A stretch of DNA of 64,000 bases from Burkholderia sp. (GTDB lineage: Bacteria > Pseudomonadota > Gammaproteobacteria > Burkholderiales > Burkholderiaceae): contig JAIRVP010000067.1 in assembly GCA_031253835.1 (NCBI GenBank), positions 62,001 through 126,000 of the forward strand, read 5' to 3'. The notes under the pieces were generated by a model. It searched no databases. It had not been told where the DNA came from and saw only the letters and a program-made list of their open reading frames with translations. Made by a program: the position numbers and the translations under genes. Shown one piece after another: positions 1-9,054 of this stretch (the first letter of the stretch is position 1; every line of letters begins with the position of its first letter).

Positions 1-1790
1 TCGAGCGTCGCCGCGCCGCCGACGTTCACCGCGCCGGTGCCGAGCGCCGCGGCATTGCCGAGCACCACGGTGCCGCCGTTCAGGTTCGTGCCGCCCGTGT
101 AGGTGCTCGCGCCGTTCAGCGTCTGCGTGCCGGGACCGGCCAGCGTCAGGCCGCCGGTGCCGCCGATCGCGCCGTTGTACGTCGCGTTGCCGCTCCCCGC
201 CAGCGTCAGCGTGCTGCCGCCGAGGTTCACGTTCGTGCCGGCCACGCCCGTCAACGCGCCGATCGTCTGCGCGCCGCCCGCGGCGATGTCGAACGCGGCG
301 CCCGCGTTCGCCAGGTTCACCGTGCCGGCCGCCGACAGGCTGCCGCCCGCGCCGATCGCCAGCGTGCCGGCGTTGATCGTCGCACCGCCGGTGAAGTTGT
401 TCGCGCCCGTCAACGTCGCCGTCGCCGCGCCGTTCTTCACGAGGCTGCCCCCGCCGGAGATCACGCCGCTCAGGCCGAGGGCGTTGCTGCCGCCAAGCGT
501 CAGCGCCGTGCCGGTCGTGAGGTTGATGGCGTTGGCGACCGTCAGGTTCGAGTTCGTATCGAGCGTCGCCGCGCCGCCGACGGTCAGCGCGCCGGTGCCG
601 AGCGCCTGGGTGTTGCCGAGCACCAGCGTGCCGGCGTTCAGCGTCGTGCCGCCGGCGAAATTGTTCGCGCCGGACAGCGTCACCGCCGCCGCGCCGTTCT
701 TCACGAGACCGCCCCCGCCGGAGATCGTGCCGCCCAGCCCGAGCGCGGTGCTGCCGGCGAGCGTCAGCGTCGTGCCCGTCGCGATGTTGATGCCGTTCGC
801 GAGCGACACGTTGGTGGTCGCGTCGAGCGACGACGAACCGTTCACGTTCACCGCGCCGCTGCCGAGTGCCGTGTTGCTGCCGACGACGAGGTTGCCGCCG
901 TTCAGGTTGGTGCCGCCGGTGTATACGTTGGTGCCGGTCAGCGATTGCGTGCCGGGGCCCGCTGCGATCGTGACGCCGCCCGAGCCGCCGATCGTGCCGG
1001 CATACGTCGCATTGGAGGTGCCGCCGAGCGTCAGGTTGTTGCTGCCGAGGTCCACGTTCGTGCCGGCCGCGCCCGCCAGCGCGCCGATCGTCCGCGCGCC
1101 CGATGCGCCGCTCAGGTCGAAAGTCGCGCCCGCGCCGGTCAGGTTCACCGTGCCGGTCGCAGCGAGGCTGCCGCCTGCACCCAGCGCGAGCGTGCCGGCA
1201 TTGATCGTCGTGTCGCCGGTGTACGTGTTCACGCCGGTCAGCGTCGCCGTCGCCGCGCCGTTCTTCACGAGGCCGCCGGCTCCGGCGATCGCGCCGGCCA
1301 GCCCGAGACTGTTGCTGCCGCCGAGCGTCAGCGTCGTGCCCGTCGCGAGATTGACCGCGTTGCCGAGCGTCACGTTCGTGCTCGTGTCGAGCGACGCCGA
1401 CGCGTTGACGTTCAGCGCGCCCGTGCCGAGCGCCGAATTATTGCCCACCACGATGCCGCCGGCGTTCAGGTTCGTGCCGCCGTTGTAGGTGTTCGCGCCC
1501 GTCAGCGTCAGTATGCCGCCGTCGTTTTTCGTCAGCGCGCCGCCGCCCGATACCGTGCCCGACAGCGTGAGCCCGGTCGCGCCCTGCACCGTCAGCCCGC
1601 CGACGATCGACACGCTGTTGGAGACGTTGAGACCCGCCGTGCCTGCCTGCAGCGCGCCGCCGTTGCCCGTGATGGTGCCGGTGCCGAGCGACCCGTTGTC
1701 GTTGATGATCGCGACGCCGCCCGCCAGCGTCGCGTCCTGCGCGGTCGATGCGCCGTTGATCGTCCAGTTGCCGGCCTGGACGTTCAGGTG
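1..1790 (-). repeat. Nested repeats in the autotransporter passenger
   Basis: Short units recur: the antisense of VKNGAA-TLTG appears near 420-450, 680-715 and 1245-1280. Above this lies a longer period. The block around 120-360 (antisense of LTLAGPGTQTL, AQTIGALTG, AGTVNLA) returns around 945-1180, an offset of about 822 bases or 274 residues. This indicates intragenic duplication of a multi-repeat block. Confidence 0.75.
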
Positions 1791-2711
1791 ATTGAAGTTG
1801 ATGTAGTTGTTGACCGCGATCGTGCCGTTCGCGGTGGCGCCCTGCTGCAGGTTGAGGGTGTTGTTGCCGCCGTCGCCGCCGTCGACGATGCCCGTCGCCG
1901 CGAGGTTGAGCGTGTTCGCCCCGACCGTGATGTTGAACGCGCCGCCGGTACCGCCCGCCGTGTTGACCTGCGAGCCCGTCACCGCATTGAACGTGTTCGT
2001 GCTGTTCGCGCCCATCGACACGCTGCCGTTGATCACGCCCGAGTTGGTGAACGTATTGCCTTGCCCGGGCGAGTTGTTCGAGCCGAACGACACGCGGCCG
2101 GTGATCGTTCCGCTGTTCGTCATGTCGACCGCGCCGCCGCCGTACGCGGCGACCACGGGCGAATCGGCGCCGGTGAGCGTCGCGCCGACCAGCGCGGTGG
2201 AGCCGATCGACCCGGTGTTGTTGATGTGGCTGGTGCCGCCCGTGCCGTTCTGGACCGACAGCGCCATGCCCGTCACGCCGCTGATCGCGACACCGGTCGA
2301 GCCGTTCATCGTGCCGTTGTTGGTGACGAAGACCTGGCTCGCCGCCGCGTTGCCGATCACCGCGCCGCTCGACAGCACGCCGAGCCCCGAGCCGAGCGCG
2401 GACGGATCGATCGTGCCGTTGTTGGTCAGCGTCGCGTTGTTGCCGGTCAGCGTCATCGCCGAACCGCCGACGCCAAGCAGCACGCCGACGCTCGCGCCCG
2501 GGTTGACCGTCACGTTGACGCCGTTGAGGCTGCTCGAGAAACTGGGCGCCAGCGGGTTCGCGACGCCCGAACAGGTCACCGTCGTGCCCGCCTGGCTGCA
2601 GGTCGCATAGGCAGGCACGATCCCCGCGCCGGACAAGGCCAGGAAAACGCCCGTGGGCAACAGCAGTCTCGGAAACGGCTCACCGGCTTTTTTCGAACGC
2701 GCAAGGTTCAT
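1..2711 (-). CDS. Autotransporter adhesin, passenger domain (5' part only)
   Basis: The minus strand reads as one open frame from an ATG at 2711 to the window edge, about 903 codons. A good ribosome site (GAGGGAAAG) sits about 8 bases before the ATG. Residues 14-36 form a hydrophobic signal-peptide core ending in AYA. Residues 40-400 are low-complexity, rich in N, T, G and S, with NNGTI/NSGTI strand motifs. From about residue 400 the protein is built of autotransporter-associated beta-strand repeats of the type LTGANTYTGGTNL followed by a GGTLVLG-like strand. This is the beta-helical passenger of a type Va secreted adhesin; the beta-barrel should be encoded beyond base 1. Surface location is inferred from the family. 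Cys is nearly absent, as expected for a passenger. The plus-strand open frames here are antisense shadows. Confidence 0.9.
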   Translation of the reverse strand, partial: MNLARSKKAGEPFPRLLLPTGVFLALSGAGIVPAYATCSQAGTTVTCSGVANPLAPSFSSSLNGVNVTVNPGASVGVLLGVGGSAMTLTGNNATLTNNGTIDPSALGSGLGVLSSGAVIGNAAASQVFVTNNGTMNGSTGVAISGVTGMALSVQNGTGGTSHINNTGSIGSTALVGATLTGADSPVVAAYGGGAVDMTNSGTITGRVSFGSNNSPGQGNTFTNSGVINGSVSMGANSTNTFNAVTGSQVNTAGGTGGAFNITVGANTLNLAATGIVDGGDGGNNTLNLQQGATANGTIAVNNYINFNHLNVQAGNWTINGASTAQDATLAGGVAIINDNGSLGTGTITGNGGALQAGTAGLNVSNSVSIVGGLTVQGATGLTLSGTVSGGGALTKNDGGILTLTGANTYNGGTNLNAGGIVVGNNSALGTGALNVNASASLDTSTNVTLGNAVNLATGTTLTLGGSNSLGLAGAIAGAGGLVKNGAATATLTGVNTYTGDTTINAGTLALGAGGSLAATGTVNLTGAGATFDLSGASGARTIGALAGAAGTNVDLGSNNLTLGGTSNATYAGTIGGSGGVTIAAGPGTQSLTGTNVYTGGTNLNGGNLVVGSNTALGSGAVNVNGSSSLDATTNVSLANGINIATGTTLTLAGSTALGLGGTISGGGGLVKNGAAAVTLSGANNFAGGTTLNAGTLVLGNTQALGTGALTVGGAATLDTNSNLTVANAINLTTGTALTLGGSNALGLSGVISGGGSLVKNGAATATLTGANNFTGGATINAGTLAIGAGGSLSAAGTVNLANAGAAFDIAAGGAQTIGALTGVAGTNVNLGGSTLTLAGSGNATYNGAIGGTGGLTLAGPGTQTLNGASTYTGGTNLNGGTVVLGNAAALGTGAVNVGGAATL

Positions 2712-3427
2712 GCTTTCCCTCGTTTTTGATTTGGTCTCGATATCGGTATTGCGGCCGCACCAAACGGCGCGCAGCAGAAAATCACGGACAAAAGCGTCCA
2801 CCCCGGCAGTCGCGGCGCGACGTCGGTTTATTCATGGATGAAAATTTAATGAGCCCGGGATCGGGATTGCAGACGCGAGACTAGTCGAATGACATGATGG
2901 TGGCCCCTGGTTTTTTGCAGCGACTTTCTGGTTGATTTGATTACCGCCCTGCTTTTATCTGACAAGGCTATATCAAACTCAAACCGTTTTCCAGTCGATG
3001 TTTACCCATCGGATCAAGGGCTGGCGATCAGGTATTTTTTACCCGCCGGAGGACGGCTGGCGACGATGCCATGCATGTTCTCCGTCTTCCGGATTTGATT
3101 TTTCGCAAACACAACGGAGTTACCACATCCGTGAAAACGCTGATGTGCAGTTTCGATTCACGGCACATGAATCCCGCAGCGCAATATTTTAATTCTCACA
3201 AATCGCCAACACGGATAATCAGCATTCACTTAATAATTGGATAAAATCGGATTTTCGAACATGCAGGGGAATCGCTTCGATTTTCGCCTCGCATCAAAAT
3301 CGCAATGCGAATCGTTACTGCCTGCCGAGTGTCGAATATATTCGTGCAGCGGGCAGGAAGCAGCAGGAAACCGGAAGGAAAAAGAGAACCACGCGCACCG
3401 GACGCGTTCGCCCCGCCGCGCGACGCG
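2712..3427. other. AT-richer intergenic region, no gene seen
   Basis: About 716 bases between the autotransporter start and the DUF218 gene. The stretch 2840-3330 is clearly richer in A and T than the flanks (for example around 2840-2855 and 3185-3250). It holds only short frames with no recognisable product or convincing ribosome site. It probably carries the autotransporter promoter and regulatory sites. The base composition could also mean an insertion remnant. Confidence 0.5.
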
Positions 3428-4087
3428 TTACGAAAACAGGCTCATCAGGTAAAGCATCGGCCGGAACGATAGGGGCCGCGCCTCGGGATTCACCCACAGC
3501 CGCACCGCATACATCGCGTAGGCCGGCACTTCGCGCCAGCTCGAATAGACATCGCGCAACTGGAAGCGATGCGGATACGCGGCGGAGATGTCCGCACGCG
3601 CGATGCCGACGCGCTCGAACGCGAGCCGTGCCCGCGCGAGGTGGTAGGACTGGCTGACGATCAGCACGCGCGACAGTTTGTGCGCCTGCAGGTAGGCGAG
3701 CGTGTGCTGCGCGGTCGCGAGCGTGTTGTCGCCCTGGTCGTCGACCGCGATCCGGTCGGCCGGCACGCCGCGCGCGACGAGATAGTCGCGCATGGCTGTC
3801 GCCTCGTTGAGCCCGGGACCGTCGATCGCGCCGCTGACCAGAAACGCCGGGCACCGCCCCGCGCGATAGCAGCGCACGCCGACATCGAGCCGGGCCGCGA
3901 GCACGGGCTTCGGCGCGCCCGTCTCGTCGAGCGCGTTGCCGAAGATCACGGCGACGTCGGCCGGTTCGCTCGGCATCCGCATCCCGTACGCGACGATCCC
4001 GATGGCCGCCGCGCCCCAGAGGCACGCGAAGACGGCCAGCAGGCGGCCCGCTCGGGCCGCAAAGCCCCGTTTGGTTCGATATTTCAA
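3428..4087 (-). CDS. DUF218 / YdcF-ElyC-SanA family membrane protein
   Basis: A 219-residue protein with one N-terminal membrane helix (about residues 12-34) followed by a DUF218 domain, recognised by VAVIFGNAL, the AxxRLDxGxxxYRAG segment, the DNTLATA motif and IVSQSYHLAR. Relatives (SanA, ElyC, YdcF) are inner-membrane proteins linked to envelope barrier function and peptidoglycan or carrier-lipid metabolism; the reaction is not settled. The frame opens with TTG at 4087 and a weak ribosome site. The next ATG (residue 36) would remove the membrane helix, so TTG is preferred. It lies 55 bases downstream of the MreB-like gene on the same strand and may be co-transcribed, suggesting an envelope role. 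Confidence 0.85.
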   Translation of the reverse strand: MKYRTKRGFAARAGRLLAVFACLWGAAAIGIVAYGMRMPSEPADVAVIFGNALDETGAPKPVLAARLDVGVRCYRAGRCPAFLVSGAIDGPGLNEATAMRDYLVARGVPADRIAVDDQGDNTLATAQHTLAYLQAHKLSRVLIVSQSYHLARARLAFERVGIARADISAAYPHRFQLRDVYSSWREVPAYAMYAVRLWVNPEARPLSFRPMLYLMSLFS

Positions 4088-4142
4088 GGTTGTCGGACGC
4101 TCAGGTCGTCGGGCGCATCGGCTGGCCCGGCCGCGGCCCGGC

Positions 4143-5177
4143 TCAATCGACCGGACACATCGACAGCCGCCCCATCGCCTCGCCGGCGCCGCGCACCGCG
4201 CAGGTGGCCGGCTCGTCGGCGATCCGGGCGACCAGCCCCGTCTCGTCGTACAGCAGGCGCTCGAGATCGGCGAGCAGCGCGCCGCCGCCCGTCAGCACCG
4301 CGCCGCGATTGGCAATGTCGGTCACGAGTTCGGCCGGCGCGTTTTCCAGCACCGACTTCACCGCGCCGATCACCTGCTTGAGCGGCGCGGCCAGCGCGTC
4401 CGCGACGTCGTGGTTGGACAGCTCGACCGAGCGCGGCAGGCCGTCGCCGATGCCGCGACCGACCGCACGGGTCGACGTGCGCGGCACCGCGCTGGTGGCC
4501 GAGCCGATCGTCTTCTTCACGTGCTCGGCCGTCTGCTCGCCGAGCAGCACGCCATACAGGTTGCGGACATGGTTGACGATCGCCGCGTCGAACTGGCTGC
4601 CGCCGACGCGGATCGCCTCGCGGTAGACGATGCCGCCGAGCGCGATCACCGCGACTTCGGTCGTCCCGCCGCCGATGTCGATGACCATCGAGCCGACCGG
4701 CTCGGTCACCGGCAGACCGGCGCCGAGCCCGGCCGCGAGCGACTCCTCGATCAGTTCGACGTCCGACACACCGGCCGCGAACGCGGCTTCGCGGATCGCG
4801 CGGCGCTCGACGGCCGTCGCGTCGGACGGCACGCACAACGTGACCTCGACCCGGCGGCCGAAGCGCGACCGCGTGCGCGACATGTCGATGAAGCTGCGGA
4901 TCATCTGCTCGGCCGCGTGCGCGTCGGCGATCACGCCGTGCCGCATCGGCCGCACGGCTTCGAGATGCCCCGGTTCGCGGCCGAGCAGCGCCTTCGCGAG
5001 CTCGCCGACGGCCTCGAGCGTCGGCCGCGCGTCGGTCGCGCCGCCCTTGCGGAAGCAGACGACCGACGGCTGGTTCAGCACCACACCGCGTTCGTGCGTA
5101 TAAATCTGCGTACTCGCCGTTCCAGGGTCGATCGCAACGGGTTGCGCAAACAACTTTCCGAACAGCGGTGTCGACAT
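4143..5177 (-). CDS. MreB/Mbl-family actin-like protein (paralogue)
   Basis: A 344-residue actin-fold protein of normal MreB length. Phosphate-1 motif DPGTAST is at residues 17-23 (canonical MreB has DLGTANT), phosphate-2 motif DIGGGTTEVA at 167-176, and adenosine motif TGGGALL from 296. MreB polymerises under the inner membrane and directs lateral wall synthesis. Two points suggest an accessory paralogue: the altered phosphate-1 loop, and the lack of mreC/mreD beside it. The start at 5177 has AAGG about 7 bases upstream. The DUF218 gene follows closely, so the pair may serve envelope maintenance. Confidence 0.85.
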   Translation of the reverse strand: MSTPLFGKLFAQPVAIDPGTASTQIYTHERGVVLNQPSVVCFRKGGATDARPTLEAVGELAKALLGREPGHLEAVRPMRHGVIADAHAAEQMIRSFIDMSRTRSRFGRRVEVTLCVPSDATAVERRAIREAAFAAGVSDVELIEESLAAGLGAGLPVTEPVGSMVIDIGGGTTEVAVIALGGIVYREAIRVGGSQFDAAIVNHVRNLYGVLLGEQTAEHVKKTIGSATSAVPRTSTRAVGRGIGDGLPRSVELSNHDVADALAAPLKQVIGAVKSVLENAPAELVTDIANRGAVLTGGGALLADLERLLYDETGLVARIADEPATCAVRGAGEAMGRLSMCPVD

Positions 5178-5447
5178 ATCAAACCTTTGTGAACGAACGG
5201 GCCGGGGCAGCCGCGCCGCATTTTCGCGGCGCGTCCATGCCGCCCCATCACGAGCTTAGCGGCAAATCGTTCCGATACTTTAGGCAATTCCGATGATTTT
5301 TTCGCGACGAAATTGCCGAAAATGCCGTTTCGTTGGCTTCCCGCTACGCAACGGTCTCTCGCGTTGCGCGTGTAAAACACGGTAATCTCTCGGTCTTGCC
5401 TGCTCCCGGCAGGCCTCAGACGCCCGATCACGCCAGGTATTTTCACC

Positions 5448-7847
5448 ATGACAGCGACCGTTTCTTCCCGCTGGGCGCGGGTACGCCCGCTCTGCACGAC
5501 GCTTGTCGCCTTCTGGTGCTGCACGGTCGCCGCGCAGCCGTTGCCGGCCACCGAACCCGCCGTGGCCCCGGCCGTTACCGCTGCAGCCGATACGCCGGCT
5601 GCCAAGCCCGCTGCGCCCGCGAACGCCTGCACGGCCGACGGCGGCCCGGCCGGTCGCCCGTCGATCGGCCTCGTGCTGTCCGGCGGCGGCGCACGCGGTT
5701 ACGCGCACCTCGGTGTCCTGAAGGTACTGGAAGACAACCGGATCCCGATCGACTGCGTCGCGGGCACCAGCATGGGCGCCGTCGTCGGCGGCCTGTATGC
5801 GAGCGGGATGGCGGCCGGCGAGATGCAGAAGCGGCTGTCGGAGGTCAACCTCGCGGATATCGCGTTCGACGTGACGGACCGCGCGGACCTGCCGCAGACC
5901 AGCCGGGAAGACGAACGGCTGTACATCAACGGGCTGACGCTCGGTTTCGGCAAGAAAGGCGTGAAGGCGCCGGTCGGCCTCGTGCAGGGCAACCGGCTGC
6001 AGGCGCTGCTCGCGAACTGGACGGCCGCCGTGCCGACCAACCAGCCGTTCGACCACCTGCCGATCCCGTACCGTGCGGTCGCGACCGATCTGCAGACGGG
6101 CCAGATGGTCGTGCTCGACCACGGCTCGCTGCCGCTCGCGATCCGCGCGAGCATGGCGATGCCGGGCCTGTTCGCCCCGGCCGAGATCAACGGGCGCGCG
6201 CTGGTGGACGGCGGGCTCGTCAGCAACCTGCCCGTCGACACCGCGCGGCAGATGGGCGCGAACGTCGTGATCGCGGTCGACATCGGCTCGCAACTGCGCC
6301 CGCTCGACGCGCTCGCGTCGCCCGCCGACGTGATGCAGCAGATGGTCGGCATCCTGATCCGCCAGAACGTGACCGCGCAGCGCAAGCAGCTCGACGCGCA
6401 GGACGTGCTGCTCACGCCGGACCTCGGCTCGCTCGCGTTTACCGATTTCCAGAACGCGAAGCAGGCGATCGCCGCCGGCGCGGCCGCCGCGACCGCCGCG
6501 CTGCCGAAGCTGAAGCGTTTCGCGCTCACGCCGGAACAGTACGCGGCCTACCGGTCCGCGCACGCGCAGCCGCTGCCGCCGCCGATCCGGATCACGCGCA
6601 TCGACATCCAGACCAGCGGCGGCGTGCCGAAGCGGGTCGTCAGCAACGCGCTGCACGTGAAGCCCGGCGACACCTACGATCCGCAGACCGTCAGCCAGGA
6701 CCTGCTCGGGCTCACGACGGGCGGCAATTTCGAGAGCGTCACGCAGCAGATCGTGAGCCACGGCGACGACAACGTGCTCGAGATCAACGCGCGCGAGAAG
6801 TACTGGGGGCCGAATTTCCTGCTGTTCGGGCTCGGCATGTCGAGCAGCTCGACCGACGAGGGCGGCTTCCGCCTGCACGTCGGCTACCGGCGGCCGTGGC
6901 TCACCGAGTCGGGGCTCGAATTCCGTGCGGACACGACGATCGGCAGCGACCTGCAGTCGGCGCGCGTCGAATTGCGCCAGCCGCTGTCGATGGCGTACGG
7001 CGTCTACCTGTCGCCGTACGCGGAATACCAGCGCCGCTACGCGAACCTGTACGACGAATCCGGCAACGTGAAGATCACGCAGTACCTGATGCAGACGGCG
7101 CGCGCCGGGATCGACTTCGGCCTGCCGATCGCGCGGCTCGGCGATTTCCGGATCGGTCTCGGTTACGTGACCGGGCACGGCTCGCCGACCTACAACCTGC
7201 CGTTCGACGACGGCAGCGGCCAGAACCTGCTGTGGCCGAGCTTCACGTCGCAGGCGCTGACCGCGCGCGCGCGGCTCGTCATCGACCAGCTCGACGATCC
7301 GATGTTCCCGCGCAAGGGCTATTTCGGCGAACTGCGGGTCGAACGCTCGCTGGTGTCGCGCAACGGCGGCTCGGCGCAGGAGTTCGACGACGGGATCAAC
7401 AACGCGCCCTACACCGAGATCTACGGCAAGGCGATGGTGGCGCAGCAGTTCGGCCGGCACAGCATCAGCGCGACGATCGAAGGCGGCAAGAGCATCGGCG
7501 GCACCAACCTGATCAATGCGTTCAACTTCACGCTCGGCGGCTTCCAGCACCTGTCCGCGTATGCGGCCGACCAGTTGAACGGCAACGAGCTCGCGTATGG
7601 CCAGGTTACCTACATGAACCAGCTGATGACGTTCAACGCGTCGCCGATCAAGGCGCTGTCGGTCGGCGCCAGCGCGGAAGTCGGCAACGTGTGGTCGAGC
7701 GGGCAGCAGATCGGCGGCGGCGCGCTCAAGCAGAGCTATACGTTCTTCACGAGCCTGTCGACCGCGTTCGGCCCGGTCTATATCGGCGTGGCGCTCGCGC
7801 CGGGCGGCCGCCGCAACTTCTACCTGCAGCTCGGCCGCACGTACTGA
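5448..7847 (+). CDS. Patatin-like phospholipase with POTRA and surface-antigen barrel (PlpD/type Vd-like)
   Basis: A 799-residue protein. A cleavable signal (about residues 1-30) and a Pro/Ala-rich linker precede a patatin domain with oxyanion loop GGGARG (79-84), nucleophile elbow GTSMG (106-110) and the Asp of VDGGLVSN (about 263-270), so the Ser-Asp dyad is intact. A POTRA-like segment (about 376-455, IRITRIDIQTSGGVP) and a C-terminal BamA/TpsB-type 16-strand barrel follow. This order matches the Pseudomonas PlpD class: a lipase exported by its own fused two-partner-secretion-like barrel. Expected in the outer membrane, cleaving phospholipids. It is divergent from the mreB-like gene across 270 bases. 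Its end nearly abuts the convergent kinase gene. Confidence 0.9.
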   Translation: MTATVSSRWARVRPLCTTLVAFWCCTVAAQPLPATEPAVAPAVTAAADTPAAKPAAPANACTADGGPAGRPSIGLVLSGGGARGYAHLGVLKVLEDNRIPIDCVAGTSMGAVVGGLYASGMAAGEMQKRLSEVNLADIAFDVTDRADLPQTSREDERLYINGLTLGFGKKGVKAPVGLVQGNRLQALLANWTAAVPTNQPFDHLPIPYRAVATDLQTGQMVVLDHGSLPLAIRASMAMPGLFAPAEINGRALVDGGLVSNLPVDTARQMGANVVIAVDIGSQLRPLDALASPADVMQQMVGILIRQNVTAQRKQLDAQDVLLTPDLGSLAFTDFQNAKQAIAAGAAAATAALPKLKRFALTPEQYAAYRSAHAQPLPPPIRITRIDIQTSGGVPKRVVSNALHVKPGDTYDPQTVSQDLLGLTTGGNFESVTQQIVSHGDDNVLEINAREKYWGPNFLLFGLGMSSSSTDEGGFRLHVGYRRPWLTESGLEFRADTTIGSDLQSARVELRQPLSMAYGVYLSPYAEYQRRYANLYDESGNVKITQYLMQTARAGIDFGLPIARLGDFRIGLGYVTGHGSPTYNLPFDDGSGQNLLWPSFTSQALTARARLVIDQLDDPMFPRKGYFGELRVERSLVSRNGGSAQEFDDGINNAPYTEIYGKAMVAQQFGRHSISATIEGGKSIGGTNLINAFNFTLGGFQHLSAYAADQLNGNELAYGQVTYMNQLMTFNASPIKALSVGASAEVGNVWSSGQQIGGGALKQSYTFFTSLSTAFGPVYIGVALAPGGRRNFYLQLGRTY

Positions 7848-7859
7848 GCCTGCGCGGTA

Positions 7860-8990
7860 CTAGACCGGCCAGCTGATCTCGAACCGCGCGCCGCCGAGTT
7901 CGGCCGGATCGACGACCGCGATCCGGCCGTTGTGTGCATGGAGCACCTGCCGCGTGATCGACAGGCCGAGCCCGTAGCCGCCGGTACGGCGGTCGAGGCG
8001 CACGAAGGCATCGAAGATCCGTTCGCGCTCGCTCTCGGGCACGCCGGGGCCGTCGTCCTCGACGAAGATCCCGATGTTGCCGTGCACGAGCGAGATCCCG
8101 ACGACGATCCGCGATTTCGCGTACTTGCTCGCGTTGCGCAGCAGGTTGCGCATCGCGTACGACATCAGCCGCCGGTCCATCTTCACGCGCAGGTCCGATG
8201 CGATCGCGATGCGCGACTCGATCGCGCGCTCCGGATACAGCAGCTGCGCGTCGTTGACCTGATGCTCGAACCACGCGACGGGCGCCGTCATCTCGAGGTT
8301 CGACTGCAGCGAGCTGTATTCGAGCCGCGCGTACGTCAGGCTCATGTCGATCAGTTCCTCGAGCTCGGTCACGTCCTGCGCGATGCTCTCGAGCGCGCCC
8401 TGGTATTCGGCCGCGGAACCCGGTTCGCGCAGCATTTCGAGCGCGAAGCGCACGCGCGCGAGCGGCGTGCGCAGCTCGTGCGAAATGCCGTTCGTCAGGT
8501 CGCGCTGCGCGGCGATCAGCCGCTCCATGCGCATCGCGAGCGCATTCAGCGTGCGCGCGAGCGGGCCGATGATCACGCTGTGCGATTCACGCGCACGCGT
8601 ATTGAAGCGCCCGCCCGTGAAGTCGATCGCGCGTTCGCGCACCATCACGAGATCCGACCAGACGGGCCGCATCCACCGGTACGCGGCGAGCGCGGGCGCG
8701 GTGACCACGAACGCGAGCACGATCCAGATGTCGCCCGGCAGCGAGTCGAACGCATGCCACACGACCTGCGGCGACAATTCGACGCACAGCGCGAGCGCCG
8801 GCACGAGCGCGGTCAGCAAGACGAGGCCGAGCAGGTGCAGGTAGGTGCGCACATACAGGCGCGACCAGCTCGGAATGCGGTCGGCGCGCGTGTCGGTCCA
8901 CGCGCGGCGGAAATGCAGCCAGCGCCATTTGACGTAGCGCAGCGTCGGCAACGGCGGTGCATCGGGGTGCGAACGGGTTCGTCGGATCAT
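7860..8990 (-). CDS. Sensor histidine kinase (HAMP-HisKA-HATPase)
   Basis: 376 residues. Two membrane helices (about 50-70 and 87-108) enclose only some 15 residues, so there is almost no periplasmic sensor. A HAMP region follows, then the H box ISHELRTPLARVRF with phospho-acceptor His171, an N box (NLLRNASKYA, about 280), G1 box VEDDGPGVP and G2 GYGLGLSI. The regulator gene lies 64 bases upstream on the same strand, so the two form an operon with the regulator first. The catalytic half resembles RstB-type kinases, but the short loop argues for sensing within the membrane or through a partner. Stimulus unknown. Confidence 0.92.
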   Translation of the reverse strand: MIRRTRSHPDAPPLPTLRYVKWRWLHFRRAWTDTRADRIPSWSRLYVRTYLHLLGLVLLTALVPALALCVELSPQVVWHAFDSLPGDIWIVLAFVVTAPALAAYRWMRPVWSDLVMVRERAIDFTGGRFNTRARESHSVIIGPLARTLNALAMRMERLIAAQRDLTNGISHELRTPLARVRFALEMLREPGSAAEYQGALESIAQDVTELEELIDMSLTYARLEYSSLQSNLEMTAPVAWFEHQVNDAQLLYPERAIESRIAIASDLRVKMDRRLMSYAMRNLLRNASKYAKSRIVVGISLVHGNIGIFVEDDGPGVPESERERIFDAFVRLDRRTGGYGLGLSITRQVLHAHNGRIAVVDPAELGGARFEISWPV

Positions 8991-9054
8991 CGCGGCTCCC
9001 GGCCGGCGGGTGAATTGCCCGCGCGGAACGTGACGGCGTCGCGCGCTGGCGGCG

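Noticed and set aside
945..2729. Long plus-strand open frames across 103-2729 encoding Ala/Pro/Val- or Arg-rich proteins
   Set aside because: They are antisense to the autotransporter passenger. The high GC of this genome keeps opposite frames open. Composition is unlike any protein family.
5333..7876. Plus-strand 847-codon Arg-rich open frame over the patatin gene
   Set aside because: Shifted-frame shadow of the 799-residue PlpD-like protein, which has intact catalytic and barrel motifs.
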